Positions 22,223-34,873 of a stretch of DNA of 64,000 bases are shown here, piece after piece. A model generated the notes under the pieces. It saw only the letters and a list, made by a program, of their open reading frames with translations. It did no database searches and was not told the origin of the DNA. The position numbers and the translations under genes are program-made. The DNA is from Aspidiotus rigidus. Its lineage: Eukaryota > Arthropoda > Insecta > Hemiptera > Diaspididae. The DNA is taken from positions 1,674,001-1,738,000 of the forward strand of contig JAVHKY010000063.1 of the NCBI GenBank assembly GCA_035079385.1. The letters are read 5' to 3'. The first letter of the stretch is position 1; each line of letters opens with the position of its first letter.

Positions 22223-25200
22223 TAACTGGTCAGTTTGAGCATATTTCTCACTAAAAATATTCTAGGGATATTTACACCCATTCATTTTTTTACGTTTCAC
22301 CTTGACAAGAAATGATATTATAGTGTGTGGCATATACGTATATATTTGCTTTAGTACTCTAATTAATCACAACATGAGGTGCTAAATGATACAAAATGCA
22401 TGCACATTATATGTTGCGTGTATACTGATTCGATTGATAATGACAATGCGATGAGATTTCCTTTCTTTCATTTATAATATGCCCGACTATTTAAAAAAAA
22501 ATTGACAATTTGCTCGCATTACTATTTTTATTTGTAAATGCTCGATATACGCGTACAGTATTCATAATTATTCTATTGTGGTTGCTTTAGATTCTATTCA
22601 CGTATTCATCAGTGCTTATTCATGCTGTACAAAAAAAAGTATGTACACTTTTTTTCGCATTATTTGATGACGTAAGACTAAAATATGAATGAGTTTTTGC
22701 TATCACTCTCAAAATTAATAGAATTCTCCTCCTTTATAATTTTGATAACTTCTCTTTCTTCTGTCATTTTCTGGTGCTAATATAGAGATCTTACCAAAAT
22801 CAATAACATGACATTCATTAGTAGCAAGAGTCGCAAAGGTAGTATTTTCAGTTTTATGCCTTACATCAAATTTATGTGAATTCAGTCTCGGACAAATACT
22901 GCTCAGTTTCACCCACATAAATCCCCGAACACTCGGAATATGAGTACAATAAATAACACCCGAAGTTTCAAGGATTGGGTAAAATCTTTGTCCTTTGGGA
23001 GAATTTTTCGGTCCTTCAAGGTGTTTTAACTACTGAAAATGGAGAAAAATCTCCGGACAAACTAGGCCTAAATGCCTAATCGGTGAACCTGTTAATCGAG
23101 TAATTTACATTGCCTGCAATTTTACGCACATAATAAACGAATAATTTACTGCAATTTAGTCGCGGAAGAGGAGTCTATACCGCAAATAAAAAAACAATAA
23201 TATTTGAGACATTTTTATTGGTCAAACGACAATGATGTAGTACTTACACTATGTAATACGTTTATTGAAGATAGATACATGTATCGTTATTTTAATGTAC
23301 ACGCATTCCGGGTAATTCATTACGATGATCCGGACATAAAACTGAATTACCTATAAAATTAGCGCCTCGCATTGTAATTGTATACTTACGTATAACAGTT
23401 GTAATCGTCAATGCTTTTCAAATGGCTGCGCAAATACGCGTATATACACATCATCTGTAATTTTTTGCATATACTGTTGTATATGTGTGAAGTTGCTTGT
23501 ACAAGTACTTGATACCATCAGCACAGCAGCCTACAACTCTTTTAAAGATGTTTATAATCGAACTAGTTACGCTCTCTCTCGAGTATTTCGTAAGAATATG
23601 ATATTGTGGTGGTGGAAGGATGTATAACAACAACCAGCATAACGGAAAGCATCGTAGCGGTGCGTCTTGACGCACGTACGTTCACACGAACCTACCGTCT
23701 GCATAATGCTTAAGAGCGAGAAGATGTTAGTTATAGGCAGAAAGGTGTTCATACATCAGTAAAAGGTACTGCCTTCCATTTCGCTCTTTACTGTCGTGGT
23801 GTCGTTCTTTCTGATTCCGGCAAATCTACCATTTTGAAAATCATCAGCCGGTTATTTTATCGCCTGTGTCAACTCGACAGACAACACTAAATGATCCAGA
23901 TCGGTATAATAATACTGTTGATGAGTACAAACTATACGTTAGCACTGCGTATTATAATATAAACTTGAAAACATTGTCCATCAGTAAAAGAAAGAATGAA
24001 AGGGAGACAGTAATGAAGGAAAGAAGAAAACCTGATTCTCGCGTGTTAATGGCGCATGATGTTGAATCCGGTAATCTCATCGAGGCGTCCAGAGTATAGG
24101 TGAACGATGCATAGAGTTTTGAATTTTAAATGCGCACAAAACATCCAGATAGTTTAAAATTTCGCTCGGGCTAATTATTCGACAAAATAAGCTCGGTCAT
24201 CGTTACGCTGTCACTTCGATGACGGGAAGACGCAATAAATTAGTCGAAAATTTAATTAAGAAGGAAGCGTGGTTTTCTTTGAAATGATGGCGCTGCGTTG
24301 GAAGTCGTACACATTCGTATACTATTACTACAACTATAACTATACCTACAATGTATATTTGTATACCTATACACGCGGACAGAGTACTCCTACTTACCTA
24401 CAGACTTCCTTGTATGATCGTACCAAGATGAGTTTGTATAAACCGAATGCCGTAAATATTCTTCCTCTGTTCTACGAACGTAATCTCTGATTATCAACTT
24501 GTATTGAATACTTATGTTGGTTAATCCTCTCGACCTTTAAAAATGTTGTCTCAAGTTTTAATTTACGTTCAAACTTATTGGCTAACTTTCTTGCAACCAA
24601 TTATTGTACGCCGCGTAAATGAAAAACATTCGTTATTTAGAAACATTAATAGTCGATAAAATTAAGAAATATCTTCAAAAATTTTCTGCATTAGGTCCGG
24701 AGAAAAAGATTTAAATAATATGTGGGTGTGAATAAATTCAGATATGTATAATATAGTTTCATAAATGAATGTAAATCGAGCGCTCATGGTTATAACCTAT
24801 AATCCCTCATCATTAATAAGCCATCTTACAGTGACGGTGATTTTCCACTAATGAGAGAAGCACGAGTGGATTCATATTTCATGAAATATACCCATTTAAA
24901 TAGAGTGAAAAACGAGCTACTATGTTCGCATGACGAGTATTCTTTATCGAAATAGCAGATCCGTCTATACATGTCAGAAGTTCTCAGTGGTTTTTAAGAC
25001 TTGTAAAAAAAGTTTAATATATGAACAAAAATTAGCGTTTTTTTTTTATTCCCTTTTTGAAGGCTCTTCAATTAAAATCCAAGTACTGGGTTCTAGGGAC
25101 GAGTAAGTGTTTGCAATCAAGTGATCGGGTAGATGCACCGATTCTCTCCACCGATCAATTTTTGCCAATTTTGGCTCTTTGATATATGCAACAAGGAATC

Positions 25201-27040
25201 AAAAACATACAAAAAACACCACTCGCCTTTACGTATTGTTTCTTGTTTTTTTAATCAGTGAATTTTATGAACAATCTACTTTCAAGTCTGGTTGGTAGTC
25301 TCTTTCTACACATTTTTTCAAAAATAATGTAGTATAAAAATTAAAAATACGCGGAAATTCGACCCAATTCGTAGGATAATCATTATTATATTAGCCGTAC
25401 CTAAGCTAATTGAGTCCTTGTTGTCGAGTTAAATCGATTCTACTCAGTTTACCTGTAGAGTCTCAGTTACGATGGTATTCGCATCAATGATCCAAAAACT
25501 AACGAAGCCCAATGTTTCTCGACCTCCCTTTTCAACGCGACCATATAATGATGTCCTCAATATTTGCATAGATATCCAGAAATTCGATGCTCCTCGCAAT
25601 CAAAAACCTGATAGGAAGGCTTACTGTATGATCATTCTCACGCATCCTATACAAACATATATTTCAAACCTAGTCAATTATACCGTTTTACTTCAGCTGT
25701 GGGCTAAGCACTTATTATTTTCAACACGAATGACCAAATGTAAATGAAACTCCATTCGCACTTTAATGAAAGCTTCTATATTCATATGAATCTCGATACA
25801 TTTTACGACTGTTTTGCTCCATTTTCAAACGTGCATCACTAGAGATACGTTCTTTCGAGAATGTTTCTACAATACGCAGTCATGAGAAAGGAGATATTCG
25901 TCACCCAAAAAATGATAGCGTTTTACTTTAAATAATGTTAGTTTATTATTATTCATACAATACTGACAATACATACCTAATCTGTTTTCGCGCGTCATGT
26001 ATCTATACTTAGGTATTATTTTTGATTGCATATTTTTAAGTGAAATGTTCAGACTCAATTCACATGTTTACATTACAAGACTAAATTAGAAGCCATCTTA
26101 AAGTTAGTGCTGAACCCAATTTATCTACTGGTCGCTATCTTACACCTCAGTTAGACATTACCGGACTCCGTCGAATTCGTATAGTAAGATCAGCCTTAAA
26201 TTTCTCCTCAAAAGTGATGTGATAAGTAGAGAATGGATTTCGTAACATTTGTCAAACCATTTCCTGTTAGGTTGCGAAATAAATGCTGATATGATATGAA
26301 CACGCTCCATGGGGCTGGGGGTTAGGGAACAAAACTTCAGTTTGTCGAAAATTTTCCAAAATAGGACAAGTACCGAAAAATTGCAGAATTAAACATAGAA
26401 GAATAAAAAATTTAAGAAACACGTGTTTTTGCAGATTTAAATTTTATCGGTGAATTATATAATGACTTTCAAATAAAATTAAACAGTGATGTGTTCCAAA
26501 CGTCGTGCAAAGTTAAAAATAAAGGGTGAATTTAGCCTAGATTCTGTTTGAACGTGTTTTTGCGTGGTCAGAAACTATTCCACTGGTTTCCTTTGGCGTG
26601 AAATGGTCATTTTCGCTGTGCAAGAATCTTCTCAGTAAACGTCGACTACGTTTTACACAAAAGAATGTCGAAAAACAAAATATTATCCTGCAGGAGGACT
26701 TACACTGGTGTTGCAAACATGCTGTCAATATGTTACGTAACATTTTTCTGAACGTAATCGGGTAGTGTTGTCAACGAAAATGTTTCCAACACTCAGCGTG
26801 AATTCGGCTTTCTCTATAAATCGCAATATTTTTAAAGGTGACAAAACGAGTAATGATATATTTTACTTTTGTTTTACTACTTTGATATTTTCATCTCGCA
26901 AGACAAGCAAATGTACATTGGACTAGACAAGTGCTGTACCCTTGAAATAGACAATCATAAAACAGCGAAGACGCCGGAAGACAACAGTACCACCGACATT
27001 GCAGATCTAGAGTCGTAAGAGACATATAGATACCTAGTAA
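22223..27040. other. anonymous AT-rich DNA
   Basis: Nearly 5 kb without recognisable gene, transposon end or long repeat. Open frames are all below 95 residues and none has a known motif. Host introns or intergenic DNA would look the same. Confidence 0.4.
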
Positions 27041-27043
27041 TAG

Positions 27044-27219
27044 AACACAAGAACGGAACGTCATAATATTATGAAGAAAAAACTCACAAATAACTACACT
27101 GAACAAGCCACACGCCTCTTCAAGACCGGTCTCAACAGTAAAAATTTACTGAAAGTGATCAACACCTATGCAACCCCAGGGACTCAACTGGAGGACCTGG
27201 AAGAAAAATCCGAGTAATG
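27044..27219 (+). pseudogene. possible gag-like fragment
   Basis: A frame between stops at 27041 and 27217 includes EQATRLFKTGLNSKNLLKV, which loosely resembles the FxxGL segment of LTR-retrotransposon Gag proteins, followed by an acidic tail. The similarity is short, and no nucleocapsid, protease or LTR was found nearby. It may be chance. Confidence 0.2.
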
Positions 27220-29132
27220 CTAACCAAAAATAGGATGCTGCACCTCAACACGGCAATAGAACGGCAATTGCTACTGAGATATAAGGAGGTCTGAGATTGG
27301 CTTTGAGGTTTTGGCTCCTCGAACTAGTAAGGCGAAAAACTTTTGCTGGCGTAAGACCCGCTGCAGGAAGCCATGTTCCTGCAGTGGCTAAGATATAACT
27401 GTGTTGAATCGATTCGTTCCTGCAAGTTACGGCCCGACATATTGAGAACGTTTTGCAATTTCCCTACGTACATTTACTCTTTGCAGTATTTGTCGGTTTT
27501 TTCGTCCATTTACTCATTGTGGTATTTGTCGTTCTCAATATAACTGTGTATTATTACACGTAATATACTTGTCCCACGGAGGACGTTCCAAATAGGAAAC
27601 CAAAAAAAAGAAAAAGTTACGCGTATGCTGTGGTAGGCTGCGCCTACCCAGGCCTACCCTCAAAATCAGGCCTCGTTGTAAACAATAGAAAATTAGAACA
27701 AAAACTGTACCCATATTGATCACAACCACCGCCAACAACATTAAGCTATTTAGGGGAGGAAACAAAGTATTACGGAAGGTGCAGAAAGAAATTATACTCC
27801 ACACGGCCACAATGTTCAGAAGAGTCATTGGATAATAAGTACAACATACTAGAATCTTGGCACAATGAGCCCACCTAGTATTTGTTCACCAGGAGAAACT
27901 GTGAGCTGGGAGATGATAAAAAACAAAATAAAAGGTTCTTTGTTGTCGAACTGTTGTTTCATCGGTCCTATATTCATATTCGTACAGCAAATTGTATAAA
28001 ACTCACTATTTCTGAATATTTTTGAGCATTATTTATTCTAAGAAAACGAGACAAACACAATTTTTTATTCCCACAACGTTTCATACAATGGTGATTGTAA
28101 GTTCAAAACTGAAGACATTTGAAAAAAAAAAAAAAATTACCGCAGCTAAATATTTTATTCTCAACAGGTTTTCCTAAAAACAAATGAAACTCGAGACCAT
28201 TTTCGGTACTGCAACATGCTGAACGTTTTAGCGTTTGAAAGTACAAACACGTTTTGTGGGAAGCAGTTTTGCAACGTATTTTTATACCCTCGATAATTAG
28301 TGTTTCTCTTCTTTTCCACCTGCTATTCTACCTCGAGGGAGCTAGAACCTTGGAATTTGTTTAATTATCTTTTCTTGGTCGAACAAAATTTGTTGAAATC
28401 AATTTCATATTGGATTATGGACTTTTCTCTTTTTCTTTCTTTCTCTGCTTATCAAAACAAGTTGTTTTCTCATCTATTTCGTACATTAACAGCCTCATCG
28501 ATGAATCATTCCGCAGTATCAAGTTTGTAAGGTAAACCAATTATAATCCGGATTACTTCGATTGTTTCGAGAACGCATAAAGAAGGTGATATATTCACCG
28601 AATATAATTTATTTTTACTTGGCCTTCGCTGCATACTTGGAAGTATTGAAATTACAGCTACTACAACAAAATAAAAAAAGCTTTCGCGACGCAAAAGCAA
28701 AACCCTTCCTTATTTTCGTACATCTCCTCAACTTCTTTTTTTTTGTTTTGTTCGTTATTGGCTACTTTACCTATATTACTCAATCGTTTTCATTTCCAAC
28801 AGCAGAATGACTTCGTTTTCTACCAAAACGAGCACATTTTCAAAGCTTGCTAAACATTATTTTCATTTACTCTCCTATATCAGCAATCCACACCCTAATA
28901 GCCCCTTCCCCTCCCTCTTCAATCACCCTTCATTTTCTACGGCCATATTTATTCTTTTCAACGCGGGATGGATAACGAACTGACATTCGACATACCGCGC
29001 TCTAAACTTTTCTTATTTGAAACAGAGAAATATCAAAAACTACAATCCAATTTTCAAAAAAATGACCCTATATTCTAGTACATAATATATAAAACTTTAA
29101 TAATTTTCAATTTCATATAAATCGACCCAATA
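27220..29132. other. anonymous DNA
   Basis: No gene is recognised. The sequence around 27250-27420 is less AT-rich than its surroundings. A 97-codon minus-strand frame (27535-27828) has a hydrophobic stretch but no recognisable family. Confidence 0.35.
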
Positions 29133-29385
29133 CACTCATAGAAATATTTTAGTACTCATTCCTAAAATTAGAGTAAACTGAGGACAGTATGGATATTTTG
29201 TGAATCATTACTATAATTTTTACTTCTCATCACTATATTTTTAGTCAATACGAATAATCTCGAAAAGATTATTAATAAAATATAGTGATGAGAAGTAAAA
29301 ATTATAGTAATGATTCACAAAATATCTATACTGTCCTCAGTTTACTCTAATTTTAGGAATGAGTACTAAAATATTTCTATGAGTG
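29133..29385. mobile_element. near-perfect palindromic MITE with TA flanks, copy 1
   Basis: The arms (about 29133-29242 and 29276-29385) are almost perfect inverted repeats that begin CACTCATAGAAATATTTTAG. TA flanks both ends (29131-29132, 29386-29387), which suggests a Tc1/mariner-type target duplication. The inner CACTATATTTTTA/TAAAATATAGTG segment extends the stem. A sister copy lies at 52509-52695. No coding capacity. Confidence 0.8.
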
Positions 29386-31519
29386 TACCAACAGGGAACA
29401 TTCGTGCACAAAAATAATAATGGTACATATATACATACTTACATACATATATATGTAAGAATGCACGCATTCTTTTCGTCTTCCACTACTCGCAGGTTTC
29501 TTTCTGCATGCAGACTTTATTAGGTATTTCGATAGTTATCTGGTTATCTTCCGAGAGCAGTCAGCTGACCTGCATTTCCTACGGGACTCTCGACTTTTTG
29601 TTTCGATTCAGTGTTTACACTGCATCGACATGATTTGTTAAGATTTCACGATCTTACTTATATATATATATATATAAAAGAGGATATGTATGAGTTTGAG
29701 CCAATGTTGAAATCGTGATCCATACCCACTGAAACGCCAAGGAAACATACCATACATCAAAAATTCCACCGCGCGCGAGACTGCAATACCTCCTTAAAGT
29801 TGGTAAAAACTTACGGCGTACGTAAAACCGATCATGTAATTAAAAGTTGCTACAAACCAAATATAATATTTCTTATCAAGAAACATTTCTCGTTTAACAC
29901 GTTCTCAATATAATTACATATTCAAACAATTTAAACTAACACTTACGTCTCTTGCTCTCATCAAATAACCACATAAAATTCTTAAGCGAATGAAAATATT
30001 CGTTTCATACATACATACATACACACGTACATACACATACAATTTGGAAAATCGAACGAACGTATTCCAAATGCTATGAGACACAGAGAAAAAAATTTCC
30101 CACTGATTTTCTCGTGGTCCGATCGGGTAAAATTACGTTTCATGGTCGGTAAAAGAAAAAACGAAACAGTTATAAGAATAACATGCTCAATTGAACAATT
30201 TTTGTCTTTTGCGGATTCTTAGCAATTGAACTTTCTTTTTATTTCTGTCAGCGCAAAATATTTCAGAAAGTGACTTAATGGTTGAATGATATGCATATTT
30301 TTTTTTTTTTTGAAAAAAAGGAAAAAATTATATCGTATATATTATTAAAGAAACATAGAATCGAAATTATGATGTTTAAAATATGATAATAAATTAATGA
30401 TTCTTAATTATCGAAAAGTTTCATGTTGGTGTACCTAATATTAAGTTCCGAAACCGGTTATCAAATTAGTCGGGTATTTTTTATGGTGTAATCTGCGGGC
30501 CAAAGAAAATAAATGAGAACTACTACACCGAACGGTAGTTTTGCTATTCGTTAACAGTATGACAGAAAATAGAGAGGAATCAAACGCTCGGCGTGTACAG
30601 TATGAGAAAAATATGAAGAAAAGCCTCATTTACAAATATGGCACCACATTCGTTAATCTCAGTGGCGTCTGTCATAATTATAATACATAAATTGTATGTT
30701 AAATTTATATCATAAATTCGAGCATCCTTCTATATCCGATGATTAGACCATAAACGATCACTGCAAATCTGCCCATATTTTTTCATCGAACGAACAATGA
30801 GTACACACGCGTTTGTAAATACGACTTACTTATTTGAACAGGAACTTGTTCCATAGGAGGTCATCTGAAAATTTTCGCGAATATACGACATACAACTTCA
30901 GCTGTAATATTAGCATGAATACGAGTACGATAAACACCGCTTTCAATTTTCACTAATCTATAAGGCTTTTATCCTTGGAAAATCGTGTCTTTTCGTTACT
31001 ACTCAGGTCTGTATTTTGTTTGCAAGTTAATAATCATGCGGTAAACATTATAAAGTGGTTGTATTAGCTTCAGTGGTTTCTGAGTCGTACATAAAATATT
31101 CTTATTGTACTTTGACGTGGCATGATCCAAGGCCTATGAATGTACACAAGGAAGGGGGACTTTGTAGAATGTAAACCCATGAACTATAGCACTCAGCATA
31201 GAAAAAAAATCACGAATTTCAATCCCATAGAGCAGGTACCCCGCTACTGAAAGAGATGAATTCAGTTTGCAAATTCGGGGAAGGGAAGAGATCGTGAATA
31301 GGTTACTGAAGTTGTATAATGATCACTCAATGGTGGATAATGCGATTAAGAGTCCGTTATCAGTACAAAAATTGTTATAGGAAATCATCGCGACTCATCG
31401 TTTTATATCCGAAAACTTGAGGAATGGTTGCTCAACTTATCTCTCGTTTCAATTCTTGAGTATTTTACCTTCATGAGATACATGCGAAGTTCATTCCAAA
31501 AAATAAAGAGCTATGAATA
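29386..31519. other. anonymous AT-rich DNA with short simple repeats
   Basis: It holds a (TA)8 run near 29660-29676, a (CATA)n run near 30006-30024 and a poly-T near 30299-30311. No gene is recognised. Confidence 0.4.
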
Positions 31520-31751
31520 ACTAAAGACTTGAGCTGCAGCTTGTTGTTACTATATTGAGAAAATTTGGGACTTTGAAAATTTTCAACCTACGAGCAAAAA
31601 TAGTCCTAGTCGAGCTATATACGACAGGAGAAGGACTTGGAAAAACGTCGATCTTTGAGCTATAGTTTGAAAAATTTCGACTCTCAAACTGTATAGGTAT
31701 GATAGGACTTGGAAAAATTTTGACTTTCGAGTTATTTCGACCTCCGATCAA
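31520..31751. repeat. degenerate tandem repeat of a GACTTGGAAAAA unit
   Basis: Units containing GACTTTGAAAATTT, GACTTGGAAAAACGTCGA and GACTTGGAAAAATTTTGA recur with intervening GAGCTATA/GAGTTATT and GGTATATGATA words at roughly 60-95 base intervals. The open minus-strand frame across it (76 codons) is probably a by-product. Confidence 0.45.
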
Positions 31752-33913
31752 TAGGTATATGATAAGAGTGATATGAAAATTACAAACAATGATAACGTTA
31801 AATACAGAAAATTTGATAACCAGTAAATATCAATGAAACCGAAACGCAACATTTTCTCAGTATGAAAAAGAAACAACCTTCTTAGTATGCGCATATCACT
31901 CTTAGAACAGGTTCCCTACGTTCCTCGTTCAACTTTGTTAAGGAAGCCGGCGTTCCTCAACCTAACTGGCTTTCGGAGGCTCACTCTCTCCGCACTTTCG
32001 CCCTCCTTCTTAGTCTAGTGTGAGCCTAGTATGCTGTATACTATGGGCCTCATATAATGAAGGCCATGTTAAGCTAGTTGACTTTTGGGGAGTTTTCTTT
32101 AATTAGGCCTAGTATATTAGGGTTAGCCTGATGAAAGTCAGAAGTCGACATTCTTACAAGTCCACAAAGTAGGTCAAGGTTATTGATGAAGCTATAAAGC
32201 GTGACGTTACGCAGATTTCTGACTGGCCCGAGCCCCAAGACATATGTATGTGAATAGTCTTCAAAAAGTGAATTCTTTCGACAAAGAAATCGTGCGTTCG
32301 ACATTGATATTCCTGTCGTGTTAAATTTTTTCATTCTAAACATGTATTTTTATAACCAAGTATGATAAATAATTCTAAAATTTATTTTACACAGACATCA
32401 AAAATACTTTGAAATTTTCCCAAAAAATAAAATACTGTATAAAAATAATACAGCACTCTTGAGCAATGGATTATACACTACTAGTACGAAGTATTGCAGT
32501 AATATTGGTTGGTTGGCAAATAATCACTAATTCTCTCTAATGTTGATTCGCTTAAGAAATAATATTATCAAAACTAGTTACCAATAATCAAGTGGTTGAT
32601 ATCATGGGCATATGTTGCCACACTCACAAAATTATTAAAATGCTTTAATTTGAAAGAGAGCCCTTTTAATAAATATTCCATTTTTGAGCGCGGAATTACT
32701 AATATTCGTTAAAATAGTAAACCTAAAGATGAGAAAGAATTTGAAGTCAACTAGTGTTTATCGAAAGAGCTTATGTTTTAAAATTAATTACTCATATTGA
32801 CGAATTTTCCACATTTTTATATAAATCTTCTTTAATTTAATCAAACGCTGGAGAATAACGGAAAGTTTCTGGAATTAATCCGATCCTTCTGATTAACCAC
32901 AGAAAAAGTAAAGATGAACTGCATTAAAAGTTGTTTCGAGAAGAGAAAACAAAACTAAGTCACCATGTGCCTCAGTCTCTAAGTGTAGTATCTTGTTTTT
33001 GATTTTGCTGGTTCTTGTCCATTTAATTCAGTTACAAAAAATAATTTTATGCATCATTTCCTTTTGTTCATACCTTCTTTTTTTTCTTCCGTACTCTTTA
33101 TTGACATTGAAACATTAAAAAATATTATGCACTTCAAAGAAGTAGGAGAACTTATGTATTCATTAAAGCAGTTGAAATATCAACATCAACGAGGGGATAG
33201 AAATACGTCAATACGTAAATCAAGGAAGCTGCGAGAACAAATGACTGTCATGTACCCATAATTTGAACTCATTACAAAATTACGTTGAAATGAAAATGTT
33301 GATTTTCCAAATCACGGAGCGATTACTGCTTGAGAAAACTAAGTATTCCGGATCGATGCAATGTGGTGTATACTTTATCCTTGGCTAAAATTGAAAAATT
33401 AAAAACCTGATACAACAAATAGGTACGTCTTATTTGAACTTGATGCCGCGCACCTCCTTTTCAGAATGTTGTATTCATGTACGACCTGAAAATATGAGAA
33501 AAATATTCAAGTTAATACAGAGCAAACAAACAAAATTTATGAAAATTAAAGATAGAAAAAGGAAACGATCAGAACGCACACACCTACGATGAAACTTAAT
33601 TATGGGTGCCAACTAAATTAGCGTTGAGACATTCAAAATTGAACATAGTGAATTTATACTGCTGAGAATTAGTTTCCACGAGTTAGTTTCAAATATAAAA
33701 GCTAAAAGAAAGAAAATTGGGGGAAAAAAGAGAAGAAAAGAAGAAAGAAAATGAGCGTGACGAATGAATCAATTATAGCGAGCAAAGAAACTTTCTAATA
33801 AAATATCTACGGTGATCATGAAAATTAGCACTTTGTCATGATCTATGACGATGACATTCTTCGCCCAAAGTGCCTTCAATAACACCATGCACATAGGTAT
33901 CGCTAAATCGCAA
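31752..33913. other. anonymous DNA
   Basis: No gene is recognised. A stretch near 32010-32055 (TAGTCTAGTGTGAGCCTAGT) resembles the CTAG-rich words at 15225-15265 and 40255-40615. Confidence 0.4.
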
Positions 33914-34873
33914 GATAATAATTTGGTTCCACGAAAATTAATCGCACAAAAATTTATAGCAGAAAATTTATCAAATGAAAACTTACAGCGGACGAAAATT
34001 TATAGAATTAAAATTTATAGCACATTTATCGCACAAAAATTGATCGCATGGATAAAAAATTCGTCAGTAGTAATCCGTAAAAAAAATTCACAGTGTATAA
34101 AAATATCATGAGGTAAATGAAATGTTGTGGGCAATTCCTCTTAAATATACAAGAATGGGTGTTTCCTTAGAAACTCCGTTATCATCATCAGTATTATAAT
34201 TATCAACGTCGTCCGTAATGTCAAAATAACGCGCGACCAAACCCTTCAGTCTTCTAGCACTGTCCAGGTACTTCCTCTTTTTCGGAAGAGGATTTCCATT
34301 TTCCGCGATGACCTGTTCTGAAGTTGCTTCAATAAGATTCTGCTCACGATGTAGGGTTTCAAGGAACTTCAAAATGTTGGGGTGAACACATGCCAATCCT
34401 CGACGCTATTGTTAGTTTTCGGCATGGATTTCATTGCATGTTCGTAAACATTCCACATTGCAAGAGGAAACTTCGGATTTCGTCGCCCTCTTTGTTGAGG
34501 CCTGCCGATCCAAGTTTTCTCAAAATATTGGACAACATCCTCGGCCTCTGAAGAGATTATTCCGGCATCCAATATGCGTCGAATGCAGCCACAACCTGCG
34601 ACACTGGAACAAAAGCTAACTGAAATGTGCAAGATGACAAACCAAATTTTGATGACGGAACGCCAACTTCAAATCCAGGTATCTTTTGAAGTTCTAGAAA
34701 ATATCCTCGAAAAATTGAGCGGAAAATTTTTGTGCGATTAATTTTCTGTCCTATAAATTTTCATCCTATTAATTTTCGTCTACTATAAGTTTTCATTCGA
34801 TAAATTTTCTTCTACAAGTTTTCATGCGATATATTTTCGTGCGACAAATTTTCGGGACACGGATAATTTTTCC
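33914..34873 (-). mobile_element. MULE relic with 16-17-base iterated inverted ends
   Basis: The left end (about 33914-34100) repeats a degenerate CACGAAAATTTATAG unit every 14-18 bases; the right end (about 34720-34873) repeats its reverse complement (CTATAAATTTTCGTG type). Between them is a MULE transposase C-terminal fragment. The outermost text (GATAATAATTTGG on the left, GGAAAAATTATCC on the right when reversed) is only roughly alike, and no target duplication was found, so the exact borders are approximate. Confidence 0.7.
34106..34632 (-). pseudogene. MULE transposase C-terminal fragment (FLYWCH/MULE type)
   Basis: Two overlapping minus-strand frames (34632-34369, then 34396-34106) join into one diverged transposase end. 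The first holds AEDVVQYFEKTWIGRP, an R-R-G-R-R stretch, FPLAMWNVYE and TNNSVEDWH; TNNxxE marks the third catalytic acidic residue of MULE transposases. The second continues HPNILKFLETLHREQNLIEA. A frameshift near 34390 separates them. A TTTCAG acceptor-like sequence lies just upstream of the first matching residues, so the fragment may equal the last exon of an intact gene. The N-terminal part and the other catalytic residues are missing. Confidence 0.75.

Noticed and set aside
27535..27828. Hydrophobic 97-codon minus-strand frame resembling a membrane protein tail
   Set aside because: Hydrophobicity alone in AT-rich DNA is not evidence; no family features.
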